A DNA stretch of 64,000 nucleotides from Kitasatospora cheerisanensis KCTC 2395 (GCF_000696185.1 NZ_KK853997.1:5744149-5808148); one strand, 5' to 3'; shown: positions 9,015-18,062, counted from the stretch's first letter. Notes: generated by a model not told the origin, from the sequence alone. Program-made: numbers and translations.

Positions 9015-9178
9015 TGATGCTGATGTCGTCGCCCGCCATGGCGCTCGTACGCGACGACGGCGACGACCCGGGCACCGGCCTGAGCGTCGGCGAGACCCTG
9101 GGCCTGTACGTCGCCCTCCCGATCGTCTCCTTCCTGGTGATCGCGGGCCTCTGCATGATTCCGGGCAAGAAGAAGTAA
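8960..9178 (+). CDS. Small exported/membrane protein, unknown function
   Basis: 72 residues from GTG 8960 (leaderless) or 66 from ATG 8978, which has AGAGGA 5 nt upstream. The N-terminal half is a signal-peptide-like helix with AMA before an acidic stretch rich in Asp (LVRDDGDDPG). The C-terminal half is a transmembrane helix ending in PGKKK. The layout is a short extracytoplasmic loop between two membrane segments, or a processed peptide with a C-terminal anchor. It is the last gene before a strong terminator. No function is recognised. Confidence 0.6.
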   Translation: MDKRNAMRAGAVTAAATLMMLMSSPAMALVRDDGDDPGTGLSVGETLGLYVALPIVSFLVIAGLCMIPGKKK

Positions 9179-9198
9179 CCCCACGGGTCCTGGACCCG

Positions 9199-9252
9199 AA
9201 CGGCGACTGCCGGGGCGGCCAAGCCTTTTTGGCCGCCCCGGCAGTCGCCGTT
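9199..9252. terminator. Strong hairpin terminator
   Basis: A perfect 22-bp inverted repeat (9199-9220 with 9231-9252) has a 10-nt loop containing TTTTT. It follows the small exported-protein gene. Confidence 0.85.
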
Positions 9253-9385
9253 GCCCGTTCCCGCGCGCATTTCGGCCGAGTCGCGCCGAGACGGTGGCGG
9301 CAGCACCACAGGTGACGCAGCATCAGGTGTGCCCACGGACGGGAGCCGCCCGCACCCGCCGACGAACCGTCACCCGGGAGTGCGC

Positions 9386-10120
9386 ATGCCCCGTCCCGTC
9401 CACCGCCGGACGCTCGCCCTGGCCGCCACCGCCCTCGCCGCGCTCATCGTCCCCGCCGCACCCGGCAGCGCCGCCACCGGCCGGATCCTCTGGACGCCCT
9501 CCACCGCGACCGGCCCCTCCTCCTTCGCCGCCGTCCAGTGCAAGGACGGCAACTTCGGCGTCGTCACCGACCCCGCCAAGGGCAAGGTGTGGCGCGCCCT
9601 GCAAGCCGCCGGCGAAGAACGCTGCGAGACGCTCGGGCCCGACCTCACCAACGGCGACACCTTCTACGTCGGCTGGTCCTCCAAGGTGAGCATCCAGGAC
9701 ACCGAGAGCCGCTACGTCTTCCAGCTCAAGTGCTCACCCAGCACCGGCACCGCCAACCACCCCGTCGAGATCGACATCGCCGACGGCCGCATCCGCCTCC
9801 AGAACTGGGACCTCGACCACAACGCCCACCCCCTCTGGAGCACCCCCACCGCCGACAACCAGTGGCACAGCTACGCCCTCAAGATCCACCTCGGCCGCAC
9901 CGACGGCACCATCGACTTCTGGTTCGACGGCACCAAGCAGACCTTCACCACCGGCACCTCCACCTACACCGGCACCACCTGGGACGGCACCCGCAACTAC
10001 TTCAAGTGGGGCTCCTACCACCCGTCCCCCGCCCCCGCCACCAACACCTTCACCAGCCCCGTCATCGCCACCACCCTCCCCCTCGCCACCACCCTCCCCC
10101 TCGCCACCACCACCTCCTGA
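9386..10120 (+). CDS. Secreted polysaccharide-lyase-like (heparin-lyase-fold) protein
   Basis: A 244-residue exported protein. The ATG follows GGGAG by 5 nt. A signal peptide covers about residues 1-31 (RRTLALAATALAALIV, cleavage near GSAA). The mature part has the beta-jelly-roll pattern of the Polysacc_lyase / glucuronan-lyase-like families: SFAAVQCKDGNFGV, FYVGWSSKV, NQWHSYALKIHLGRTDGTIDFWFDG and NYFKWGSYH. It would act outside the cell on an acidic polysaccharide, but the substrate cannot be fixed from sequence. The C-terminus ends in a low-complexity ATTLPL-ATTLPL-ATTTS tail made by an 18-bp tandem duplication, which may have replaced the normal last strand. Confidence 0.7.
   Translation: MPRPVHRRTLALAATALAALIVPAAPGSAATGRILWTPSTATGPSSFAAVQCKDGNFGVVTDPAKGKVWRALQAAGEERCETLGPDLTNGDTFYVGWSSKVSIQDTESRYVFQLKCSPSTGTANHPVEIDIADGRIRLQNWDLDHNAHPLWSTPTADNQWHSYALKIHLGRTDGTIDFWFDGTKQTFTTGTSTYTGTTWDGTRNYFKWGSYHPSPAPATNTFTSPVIATTLPLATTLPLATTTS
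10067..10102 (+). repeat. 18-bp tandem duplication, two copies
   Basis: Two identical 18-bp units (10067-10084 and 10085-10102) encode Ala-Thr-Thr-Leu-Pro-Leu twice at the C-terminus of the lyase-like protein. A partial third copy follows. Confidence 0.9.
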
Positions 10121-10171
10121 CCGGCGGTCCGCACCGGCCCCGAGCACCGCCCACTGCCTCCTGAGGGCTCG

Positions 10172-10891
10172 TCAGGGGAAGGTCGGGGTGTGTTCGTGGT
10201 GGCCGTCGGGGTGGATGGCGAGGGCGGGGATGTTGTGGGTGGTGAGCCAGGGGAGGGGGGTGGGCATGGCGAAGGCGGCGGTGGTGAGGGCGTCGAGGCG
10301 GGTGAGGTGGGGGCCGAGGAGGGTGAGGGAGGCGAGGGTGGTGGCGGGGCGGCCGGTGTGGGGGTCGAGGATGTGGGGGCCGCGTTCGGCGGTGCCGGAG
10401 GTGGCGACGGCGAGGTCGTGGCCGGTGACGACGCGGGCGACGGCGCCGGGGCGGTGGGGGTCGGCGATGCCGATGCGCCAGGGTCCGCCGGCGGTCTGGA
10501 CGTCGCCGCCGCCGCTGACGCAGTGGTGGCCGGAGCCGGAGTCGCGCAGGGCGCGGGAGGCTTCCTCGACGGCCCAGCCCTTGACGTAGCCGCTGGGGTC
10601 GAGGCGTCCGCCGGGCGTCGCGGTGAAGTAGCCGTCGGTCTCGGCGGTGAGTTCGGCGCAGCGGTCCAGGACCCACCCGACGTCGGGGTCGCACGCGGTG
10701 AGGGGGAGTTCGCCGCGTCCGAGCCGGCTGATCTCGCTCTCGGGGCGGTACGTCGAGAACAGTTCGTCGATGCGGTGCAGGCGGGTGACGATCCGTTCGA
10801 GGGTCGCGGCGGTGCGCGGGCCCGGGTCGCGGACGGTGAACGAGAAGACGGTGCCCATGACGTGTTCGACGTGGGTGACGGGCGCGGTCAC
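10172..10891 (-). CDS. apbE: FAD:protein FMN transferase (ApbE family)
   Basis: A 239-residue enzyme that attaches FMN through a phosphoester bond to a Thr/Ser of a partner flavoprotein. Visible family motifs are MGTVFSF at the N-terminus, YRPESEISRL, SGYVKGWAVE, CVSGGGDVQ, and the metal-binding TSGTAERGPHILDPHTGRPA region. It is shorter than typical ApbE (about 330 residues) and lacks an evident signal peptide. The GTG/ATG start overlaps the end of the FMN-binding gene by 4 bp, so the two are translationally coupled. The neighbour provides its obvious substrate (SGAT site). Confidence 0.88.
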   Translation of the reverse strand: MTAPVTHVEHVMGTVFSFTVRDPGPRTAATLERIVTRLHRIDELFSTYRPESEISRLGRGELPLTACDPDVGWVLDRCAELTAETDGYFTATPGGRLDPSGYVKGWAVEEASRALRDSGSGHHCVSGGGDVQTAGGPWRIGIADPHRPGAVARVVTGHDLAVATSGTAERGPHILDPHTGRPATTLASLTLLGPHLTRLDALTTAAFAMPTPLPWLTTHNIPALAIHPDGHHEHTPTFP

Positions 10892-11334
10892 CGCCCGGCC
10901 GCCTGGTCGAGCGCGCTCTGCAGGGAGCGGGTGTAGCCGTCGCTGGTGTAGGTGGCGCCGGAGACGACGTCGATGTCCGCGTTCTGCGCGGTCATCGCCT
11001 CCTGGTTGAGCTGGGGTATGGCGTAGCTGTTGATCTCCCGGTCGCGGCGGTCCCGGGTGGGGTACTGGACGACGTCGATCTTGCTGATCGTGCTGCCGTT
11101 CAGGGTGACCTTGACCTGCACGGGACCGTACCGGGTGTTCACGGCGCTCCCGGTGACGGTCCGCGTGCCGCCGGCGGTGCCGCTGCCGGCGGACGGCGGG
11201 GCGCTGCTCCCGGTGGCGGCCTCGGCGGGGGCGGAGGAGATCGCCGCGGTCCTGGACGGCTCGTGCGGCTTGAGGGAGAGCAGCAGGACGACCCCGGCGG
11301 CGGTCGCGGAGGCGGTGATGACGGCTCGGCGCAT
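10888..11334 (-). CDS. Exported FMN-binding domain protein
   Basis: 148 residues with an N-terminal membrane anchor or signal (about 4-22), an Ala/Ser/Gly-rich linker to about residue 58, and a single FMN_bind domain. The domain contains VVSGATYTSDGY; the Thr in SGAT is the position covalently flavinylated by ApbE. FMN_bind proteins relay electrons across the membrane surface, as in RnfG/NqrC-type and ferric-reductase-linked modules. It is the middle gene of a three-gene operon, 16 bp after the reductase and overlapping apbE. An AGGAG precedes the ATG. Confidence 0.88.
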   Translation of the reverse strand: MRRAVITASATAAGVVLLLSLKPHEPSRTAAISSAPAEAATGSSAPPSAGSGTAGGTRTVTGSAVNTRYGPVQVKVTLNGSTISKIDVVQYPTRDRRDREINSYAIPQLNQEAMTAQNADIDVVSGATYTSDGYTRSLQSALDQAAGR

Positions 11335-11350
11335 GGCGGTGGGGTTTCTC

Positions 11351-12706
11351 CTAGAAGGCGAAGGACTCGTGGTGGATGCGGGAGGGCCGGACCCCGGCCG
11401 CCCGCAGCGCGCGGACGGCCTCGGCGGTGAACGCCTCCGGCCCGCACAGGTACACCTCGTGGCGGCCGAGGTCGGGCACCAGCCGTCCCAGCGCCGCGCC
11501 GAGGTCGCCGACCTGCTCGCGGCTGCCGAGCAGTTCGTGGACGCGGGCGCCCCGCCCGGCGGCGACGGCGGCGAGTTCGCGGCGGAACAGCACGTCCTCC
11601 GGGCGCCGGGCGCGCTGAACGAGCGTCAGCCGTCCGGGCAGGGTCTCGAACAGCGCGCGCAGCGGGGTGATGCCGACGCCCGCGCCGAGCAGCAGCACCG
11701 GCCCGCCGTGCCGGCGGCGCGCGGTGAACGCGCCGTACGGTCCCTCCGCCCGGACGGGCGTGCCGGGGGCGAGGCCGGCGACGGCGGCGCTGTGCGCGCC
11801 GAGGCCCTTGACGGTGAAGCGGAGAAAGTGCGGGTGCGGCGGGGCGGACAGCGAGTACGGGTTGGCGGCCCAGCGCAGCCCGGGGGCGAGGAACTGGAGG
11901 CGGAAGAACTGGCCGGGCTCGGCGCGGAGTTCGTCCAGGTGACGGCCGGTCAGGAAGAGCGAGACGACGCCGGGGCCCTCGGCCCGGACCTCGGCGATCC
12001 GCAGCCGGTGCCGGCGGTCGCGCAGGTGGGGCCGCAGCAACCGGTACCAGCCGAGGACGGCGGCGGTGCCGAAGTACAGCAGGTACCAGGCCGCCTTCGC
12101 GGGGCCGTCGGCGAGGTCGGCGCCGGTGCTGAGCTGGTGGGCGAAGCCCAGGGCGACGGCCAGGTAGGTGGCCAGGTGCAGGTAGTACCAGGTCTCGTAG
12201 CTCAGCCGGCGCCGGGCGGCCCGCGCGGAGACGGCGCCGGTGCCGAGGATCAGCAGGGTGGCGGCGCTGGCCTTCAGCATGTCGGGGAACCGCAGGACGA
12301 TCTCCACGCCCTGGTTCCACAGGCCCTGGCCGCTGGTGAGCGCGTAGCCCCAGACGACCGTCAGCACGTGCACGGTGATCAGCCCGACCAGGTAGCGGCC
12401 GCCGAACGCGTGCCAGCGGGCCGTCCGGTCGGCGCCGACCTCGCGTTCGAGCAGCGGGATGCGGGCCATCAGCAGCAGCAGGACGGGTGCGGTGTAGCCG
12501 GCCAGCAGGCCGGTGATCCGGCCGGCGCCGGTGAGCCAGTCCGCGGCGCCGGCGACCCGCGGGGTGTCGGCCCACCACACGGCGAGGACGCCGAGCGCGC
12601 CGAGGGCGATCAGTACGAGCGCGCCGCGGCGGACGGCGTCCGGCGGGAGGCCGCGACGCGGGGCGGCACGGCGGGCGGCCCGGGTCGGGGTGGTCAGTGC
12701 GGTCAA
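11351..12706 (-). CDS. Ferric-reductase-like transmembrane / ferredoxin reductase-type protein
   Basis: The 451-residue product starts at TTG 12706, 5 nt after AAGGAGG. Six or so membrane helices fill the N-terminal half (about 28-215), with histidines in the heme-binding layout of ferric-reductase-like domains (RWHAFGG, VHVLTVVWG, YYLHLATYLAVALGFAHQ). The C-terminal half is an FNR-type unit: FAD-binding PYSLS, a glycine-rich NAD(P) loop LLGAGVGITPL, YLCGPE, and a C-terminal HHESFAF. It probably takes electrons from cytoplasmic NAD(P)H across the membrane to the flavinylated partner. It is the first gene of the operon and divergent from a two-component system that may control it. Confidence 0.88.
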   Translation of the reverse strand: MTALTTPTRAARRAAPRRGLPPDAVRRGALVLIALGALGVLAVWWADTPRVAGAADWLTGAGRITGLLAGYTAPVLLLLMARIPLLEREVGADRTARWHAFGGRYLVGLITVHVLTVVWGYALTSGQGLWNQGVEIVLRFPDMLKASAATLLILGTGAVSARAARRRLSYETWYYLHLATYLAVALGFAHQLSTGADLADGPAKAAWYLLYFGTAAVLGWYRLLRPHLRDRRHRLRIAEVRAEGPGVVSLFLTGRHLDELRAEPGQFFRLQFLAPGLRWAANPYSLSAPPHPHFLRFTVKGLGAHSAAVAGLAPGTPVRAEGPYGAFTARRRHGGPVLLLGAGVGITPLRALFETLPGRLTLVQRARRPEDVLFRRELAAVAAGRGARVHELLGSREQVGDLGAALGRLVPDLGRHEVYLCGPEAFTAEAVRALRAAGVRPSRIHHESFAF

Positions 12707-12886
12707 CGGGCCCTCCTTCGGTGGTGCGGGGCCCACGGTGGCACCGAATGCTCTCAGTTCGCTATGAAAGGGACGCCGCCCGGAGGTGCCCGCGGCGGCG
12801 TTCGCGCAGGTCACGACGGTGGAAGCGGCCGCAGCGCGGTCGGACGATCTCACCGCTTTCTCATGCCGGAGCGCCAGAATGGGCCC

Positions 12887-13590
12887 ATGCAGCACGCGGA
12901 CACCCCCTGGCGGGTCCTGGTGGTCGACGACGAACCCGACCTGGTCGAGGTGATCTGCGGCGCCCTGCGCTACGAGGGCTGGCAGGCCCGCGGCGTCACC
13001 GGCGGCCTCGACGCCGTCACCGTCGCCGCCGACTGGCACCCGCACGCCATCGTGCTGGACGTGATGCTCCCCGACTTCGACGGCCTGGAGGTGCTGCGCC
13101 GGGTGCACACCGCCGACCCCGAGGTGCGGGTGCTGTTCCTGACCGCCCGGGACGCCGTCGAGGACCGGATCGCCGGGATCTCCGCCGGCGGCGACGACTA
13201 CGTCACCAAGCCGTTCAGCCTGGAGGAGGTCGTGGTCCGGCTGCGCGGCCTGCTCCGCCGCACCGCCCCGCCGGCCCGGCCGCCCCCGGCACCCTGACCG
13301 TCGGCGACCTGCGCCTCGACCCCGCCGCCCGGGAGACCAGCCGCGGCGGCGAGGCGATCGACCTCAGCCCCACCGAGTTCGCCCTGCTCCGCTACCTGAT
13401 GGAGCACCCCCGGCAGGTGCTCAGCAAGGCGCAGATCCTGGACGCCGTCTGGTCCTACGACTTCGGCGGCCAGGCCCACGTGGTCGAGCTGTACATCAGC
13501 TACCTGCGCCGCAAGATCGACGCCGGCCGGCCGCCGATGATCCACACCGTCCGCGGCGCCGGCTACGTCCTCAAGGCCCCCACCGGATGA
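12887..13590 (+). CDS. OmpR/PhoB-family response regulator (frameshifted)
   Basis: The receiver domain occupies the first frame from ATG 12887: VLVVDDEPDLVE acidic pocket, phosphoacceptor Asp58 in VLDVMLPDFDG, and DDYVTKPFS lysine. That frame then stops at 13297. The winged-helix DNA-binding domain (TLTVGDLRLDPAARE, LSPTEFALLRYLMEHP, HVVELYISYLRRKID, VRGAGYVL) continues in another frame to 13590. One missing base in the CCGG-rich stretch at about 13262-13296 explains the break. The end overlaps the kinase start by 4 bp. It likely regulates the divergent reductase/FMN/ApbE operon. Both domains are intact, so a sequence error is more likely than decay. Confidence 0.85.
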
Positions 13591-15098
13591 CCGCCCCGAC
13601 GAGGACGGGCCGCGCCACGCTGCGCCCGCGCACCCTGCGGGCCCGGCTGGTGGCGGGCGTGCTGGTGCTGATCACCCTGATCTGCGTGGGCGTCGGCGTC
13701 GCCACCTGCGAGGCGCTGCGGCACTTCCTGGTCGACCGGCTCGACCAGCAGCTGTCCTCGGCCGGCGGCCGGTACGCGGCCAGCCTCGAACACCCCGACC
13801 AGGACGGCCACGACACCCGCGCCCAGTCGCCCGGCACCTTCGGCGCCCGGCTGGTGGGCGGCACCGTCACGCACGCCTCCGTGGTCTGCGGCGTCCCGCC
13901 CGGCGACGACGACCCCGTCCCGATCGCCAAGGGCACCAACGGCGACGCCCCCGTCCCGCTCGACGCGGCGGACATCAGCACCCTGCGCGCCCTGCCGCCG
14001 GACGGCCGGCCGCGCGACCTCACGCTGTCCGTGCTCGGCCACTACCGGGCCGCCGCCCTCACCGGCCACGACGGGGACGTGCTGATCACCGGCCTCCCGC
14101 TGCACCCCGTCGACGAGACCGTGCAGCGCCTGCTGCTGATCGAACTCATCGTGTTCGCCGTCGCGCTGGCCCTCGCCGCGATCGTCGGCACGCTCGGCAC
14201 CCGCCTCGCGCTGCGCCCGCTGGAACGGGTGGTGGCCACCGCCGAACGAGTCTCCGCGCTGCCCCTGGCCAGCGGCGCGGTCGACCTCGGCGAGCGCGTC
14301 CCGGACGACGACCCGGGCACCGAGGTCGGCCGGGTCGGCGCCGCGCTGAACCGGATGCTCGGCCACATCGGGGACGCGCTGACCCGCCGTCAGGACGTCG
14401 AGGAACGGCTGCGCGGATTCGCCGCCGACGCCAGCCACGAACTGCGCAACCCGGTCGCCGCGGTCCGCGGCCACGCCGAACTCGCCCTGCGGCACCCCGG
14501 GCCGGTGCCCGAGCCGGTCCGGCACTCGCTGGAGCGGATCACCGCCGAGTCGCAGCGGATGGGCACCGTGGTCGAGGACCTGCTGCTGCTCGCCCGCCTC
14601 GACGCCGGCCGCCCGCTCGCGGTCGAGGACGTCGACCTCACCCGGATCGCCCTGGACTGCACCGCCGACGCCCGGGCCGCGGCCCCCTCGCACCGCTGGC
14701 TGCTGGAACTCCCCGCCGAACCGGTCACCGTGCCCGGCGACCCGCACCGCCTCGCCCAGGTGGTGGCGAACCTGCTGGCCAACGCCCGCACCCACACCCC
14801 GGACGGCACCGAGGTCACCCTCCGCCTCTCCGCGGACGCCGCCCAGGCCCGCCTGACCGTCACCGACGACGGGCCGGGCATCCCGGCCGACCTCGCCCCC
14901 CAGGTCTTCGACCGCTTCGTCCGCGGCGACCGCGCCCGCACCCGCCGCACCGGCTCCACCGGCCTGGGCCTCGCCATCGTCCAGGCCGTCGTCCACGCCC
15001 ACGCCGGCACCGTCACCCTCCACAGCGCCCCCGGCGAGACGGCGTTCCGCATCACCCTCCCCACCCGACCCCCCGCCCACCCCAACCCGCTCCGCTGA
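13587..15098 (+). CDS. Membrane sensor histidine kinase
   Basis: A 503-residue kinase translationally coupled (ATGA) to the response regulator. TM1 spans about 19-40 and TM2 about 176-200, enclosing a roughly 135-residue extracytoplasmic sensor domain of unknown ligand, followed by a HAMP linker. The H-box is FAADASHELRNPVAAV with phosphorylated His284. The N-box is QVVANLLANARTHTP, and ATP-lid glycine boxes appear as DDGPGIP and STGLGLAIV. The pair forms a complete two-component system next to a redox operon, so a redox or metal cue is plausible but not shown. Confidence 0.92.
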   Translation: MTAPTRTGRATLRPRTLRARLVAGVLVLITLICVGVGVATCEALRHFLVDRLDQQLSSAGGRYAASLEHPDQDGHDTRAQSPGTFGARLVGGTVTHASVVCGVPPGDDDPVPIAKGTNGDAPVPLDAADISTLRALPPDGRPRDLTLSVLGHYRAAALTGHDGDVLITGLPLHPVDETVQRLLLIELIVFAVALALAAIVGTLGTRLALRPLERVVATAERVSALPLASGAVDLGERVPDDDPGTEVGRVGAALNRMLGHIGDALTRRQDVEERLRGFAADASHELRNPVAAVRGHAELALRHPGPVPEPVRHSLERITAESQRMGTVVEDLLLLARLDAGRPLAVEDVDLTRIALDCTADARAAAPSHRWLLELPAEPVTVPGDPHRLAQVVANLLANARTHTPDGTEVTLRLSADAAQARLTVTDDGPGIPADLAPQVFDRFVRGDRARTRRTGSTGLGLAIVQAVVHAHAGTVTLHSAPGETAFRITLPTRPPAHPNPLR

Positions 15099-15302
15099 CG
15101 TTTCGCCGAACCAAGAACACCCGCCGCCGCCCGGCGGCACCACCCAGCCCGCTCCGAAGACCCGACACCACGAGCCCTCCCGAAAGCCTTCCCGGCGGCC
15201 CGGGCGCAGCCGCGAGCGCGTACCGCCGCAGGCTCTCCCGACCGCGCTTCTGACAGGCCGTGAGGCCGGACGCGTGGTGTCGACATCTGCTGGTGGGTGC
15301 TC

Positions 15303-15317
15303 GGGTGGGTGGGTGGG
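15303..15317 (+). other. Perfect four-tract G-quadruplex motif
   Basis: GGGTGGGTGGGTGGG: four G3 tracts with single-T loops, and a fifth GGG at 15295-15297. It sits in the 296-bp gap (15099-15394) between the convergent kinase gene and pepN. Apart from this and the hairpin at 15353-15378 the gap holds nothing recognisable. Confidence 0.75.
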
Positions 15318-15352
15318 CGCAGCGAACAAAGACCACCCCCGAACATGCCGGA

Positions 15353-15378
15353 GGCCCGGGAGGACAAGCCCCCGGGCC
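15353..15378 (-). terminator. Hairpin downstream of pepN
   Basis: GGCCCGGG (15353-15360) pairs with CCCGGGCC (15371-15378) across a 10-nt loop, 17 bp beyond the pepN stop. On the minus strand it is followed by a T-rich stretch. Confidence 0.5.
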
Positions 15379-15394
15379 CCGTGGGCACCTCGCG

Positions 15395-17959
15395 TCAGCG
15401 GTCCGCAGCCTGCGCCTTCAGCGCACGCTCGATCCCCGCCCGGGCCTCGACGACCTGGCGGCGGAGGGCCGGCGCCGGCTCGGCCTGGGCCAGCCACGCG
15501 TCGGTCGCGTCGAGGGTGGCCTGCGACACCGCGTACGCGGGGTACAGGCCGCCGATGATCTGCTGCGAGATCTCGTGGCTGCGGGTCTCCCACACCTGCT
15601 TGACCGAGGCGAAGTACTTCTCGGCGTAGGGCGCGAGCAGCTCCCGCTGGTCGGGCTGCTGGAAGCCGGCGATGACGGCTTCCTGGACGTAGTTGGTGAG
15701 GGTGTCGGACTCCACCACGGAGGCCCACGCCTCGGCCTTGGCCTCGGCGGTCGGGCGGGCCGCCCGGCAGGTGGCGGCGTGCTCCTGGCCGGAGGAGGTG
15801 TTGTCGCGGGCGAGTTCCGCCTCGATCGCGGCCTCGTCGGCGCGGCCGGTGGCGACCAGGCGGCCGAGCAGGGCCCAGCGCAGCTCGGTGTCGACGGCCA
15901 GGCCCTCGACGGTGCGGGTGCCGTCGAGCAGGGCGGCGAGCAGGTCGAGCTGGCCGTCCGTCCGGGCGGAGCCGGCCAGGGTGCGGGCCCAGGCGAGCTG
16001 GTGGTCGCTGCCGGCGGGGGCGTCGAGCAGCGCGGCCTCGGCGGCCTCGGCCCAGCGCTGGAGGCCGGTCTCGCGCCACGCCGGGTCGGCGTACATTTCG
16101 AGGGCGAGCTTGACCTGGCGCTGCACGGACTGGACGACGCCGATGTCGCTCTCGCGGCGCAGGCCGGACAGTGCCAGCGACAGGTAGTCGCGGGTGGCGA
16201 GTTCGCCGTCGCGGGTCATGTCCCAGGCGGAGGCCCAGCACAGCGCGCGGGGGAGCGAGTCGGTGAAGTCGCCGAGGTGCTCGGTGACGACGGCCAGCGA
16301 GTCGGCGTCGAGGCGGACCTTCGCGTAGGACAGGTCGTCGTCGTTGAGCAGCAGCACGGCGGGCCGCTGACGGCCGGTCAGCTGCGGGACCTCGGTGCGC
16401 TCGCCGTCCACGTCGAGCTCGATCCGGTCGGTGCGGACCAGGTCGCCGTCGACCAGCTCGTACAGGCCGATGGCGATGCGGTGCGGGCGCAGCACGGCCT
16501 CGCCGCGGGCGCCGGCGGGCAGCGCGGGGGCTTCCTGCAGGACGGCGAAGGACTCGATGACGCCGTCCGCGGAGACCTCGATCGCGGGGCGCAGCACGTT
16601 GATGCCGGCGGTCTCCAGCCAGGCCTTGGACCAGGTGCGCAGGTCGCGGCCGCTGGCCTCCTCGAGGGCGCCGAGCAGGTCGGTGAGGCGCGTGTTGCCC
16701 CAGGCGTGGCGCTTGAAGTAGGCGCGCACGCCCTGGAAGAAGGCGTCCTGGCCGACGTAGGCGACCAGCTGCTTGAGCACCGAGGCGCCCTTGGCGTAGG
16801 TGATGCCGTCGAAGTTGACCTGGACGTCCTCCAGGTCGTTGATCTCCGCCATGATCGGGTGGGTGGACGGCAGCTGGTCCTGCCGGTACGCCCAGGTCTT
16901 CATCTGGTTGGCGAAGGTGGTCCAGGAGTGCGGCCACTTGGAGCCGGGGGCCTCGGCCTGGCAGACGGCCTCGGCGAAGGTGGCGAACGACTCGTTCAGC
17001 CAGAGGTCGTTCCACCACTCCATGGTGACGAGGTCGCCGAACCACATGTGGGCGAGCTCGTGCAGGATGGTCGCGGCGCGCAGCTCGTAGGAGGCGTCGG
17101 TGACCTTGGAACGGAACACGTACTGGTCGCGGAGGGTGACGGCGCCCGCGTTCTCCATCGCACCGGCGTTGAACTCCGGGACGAACAGCTGGTCGTACTT
17201 CGCGAAGGGGTAGGCGAAGTCGAACTTGTCCTGGAAGTAGTCGAAGCCCTGCTTGGTGACGTCGAAGACGGCGTCGGCGTCCAGGAACTCGCGCAGCGAG
17301 GGGCGGCAGTAGACGCCGAGCGGCACGCTCTGCGCGCCGTTCTGGTAGGTGTCGAAGACGCCGACGTACGGGCCGGCCACCAGGGCGGTGATGTAGGTGG
17401 ACATCCGCGGGGTGGGCTCGAAGGTCCACACCCGGGTGTCGCCCTCGCCGGTGGGCTCGGGGGTCGGCGAGTTGGAGACCACGACCCAGCCGGCCGGGGC
17501 GGTGACCGTGAAGGAGAACGCGGCCTTCAGGTCGGGCTGCTCGAAGTTGGCGAACACCCGCCGGGCGTCGGCGACTTCGAACTGGGTGTAGAGGTAGGTC
17601 TCGCCGTCGGCCGGGTCGACGAACCGGTGCAGACCCTCGCCGGTGTTGGTGTACGCGCAGTCGGCGACCACCCGCAGCTCGTTCTCGGCGGCCAGCTCGG
17701 GCAGCGCGATCCGGCTGTCGGCGAAGCTCTCCGGCGGCAGCGCGCGGCCGTTGAGGACGATCTCCGAGACGGCGGGGGCGACCAGGTCGATGAAGGTGGA
17801 GGCGCCGGGCTCGGTGGCGGTGAACCGGACCACGGTGGTGGACCGGAAGGTGCCGCCCTCGCGCGCCGTGCTCAGGTCGAGCTCGACGTCGTACGCCTCC
17901 ACATGCAGGAGCGCGGCCCGGGTGCGGGCCTCCTCACGGGTCAAGTTGGTGCCAGGCAC
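15395..17959 (-). CDS. pepN: Aminopeptidase N (M1 metallopeptidase)
   Basis: An 854-residue cytoplasmic zinc aminopeptidase that trims N-terminal residues from peptides. The exopeptidase motif GAMENAG precedes HELAHMWFGDLVTMEWWND, which provides the HExxH zinc site and catalytic Glu, with the third zinc ligand in LWLNE. The length and ERAP1-like C-terminal helical domain are normal for actinobacterial PepN. The GTG start follows AAGGAG. It is divergent from the ROK regulator gene. Confidence 0.96.
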   Translation of the reverse strand: MPGTNLTREEARTRAALLHVEAYDVELDLSTAREGGTFRSTTVVRFTATEPGASTFIDLVAPAVSEIVLNGRALPPESFADSRIALPELAAENELRVVADCAYTNTGEGLHRFVDPADGETYLYTQFEVADARRVFANFEQPDLKAAFSFTVTAPAGWVVVSNSPTPEPTGEGDTRVWTFEPTPRMSTYITALVAGPYVGVFDTYQNGAQSVPLGVYCRPSLREFLDADAVFDVTKQGFDYFQDKFDFAYPFAKYDQLFVPEFNAGAMENAGAVTLRDQYVFRSKVTDASYELRAATILHELAHMWFGDLVTMEWWNDLWLNESFATFAEAVCQAEAPGSKWPHSWTTFANQMKTWAYRQDQLPSTHPIMAEINDLEDVQVNFDGITYAKGASVLKQLVAYVGQDAFFQGVRAYFKRHAWGNTRLTDLLGALEEASGRDLRTWSKAWLETAGINVLRPAIEVSADGVIESFAVLQEAPALPAGARGEAVLRPHRIAIGLYELVDGDLVRTDRIELDVDGERTEVPQLTGRQRPAVLLLNDDDLSYAKVRLDADSLAVVTEHLGDFTDSLPRALCWASAWDMTRDGELATRDYLSLALSGLRRESDIGVVQSVQRQVKLALEMYADPAWRETGLQRWAEAAEAALLDAPAGSDHQLAWARTLAGSARTDGQLDLLAALLDGTRTVEGLAVDTELRWALLGRLVATGRADEAAIEAELARDNTSSGQEHAATCRAARPTAEAKAEAWASVVESDTLTNYVQEAVIAGFQQPDQRELLAPYAEKYFASVKQVWETRSHEISQQIIGGLYPAYAVSQATLDATDAWLAQAEPAPALRRQVVEARAGIERALKAQAADR

Positions 17960-18062
17960 TCGCAGGACTCCTTCGTCAGGGCTTGGTTACCGGGCATCCT
18001 CCCACGTGAGTAACGATCCGTGTTCGTACTTGACTCCCCCTCCGATCCGTACCGGAGCATAG

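Noticed and set aside
10190-10936. Gly/Glu/Val-rich plus-strand ORF opposite apbE, resembling a repeat protein
   Set aside because: It is the mirror of the His/Arg/Pro/Thr-rich apbE frame and has no start signal.
13563-17429. 1288-codon minus-strand ORF over the kinase gene and pepN
   Set aside because: Low-complexity Arg/Gly/Val composition, crosses the intergenic hairpin and two genuine genes; a GC-bias artefact.
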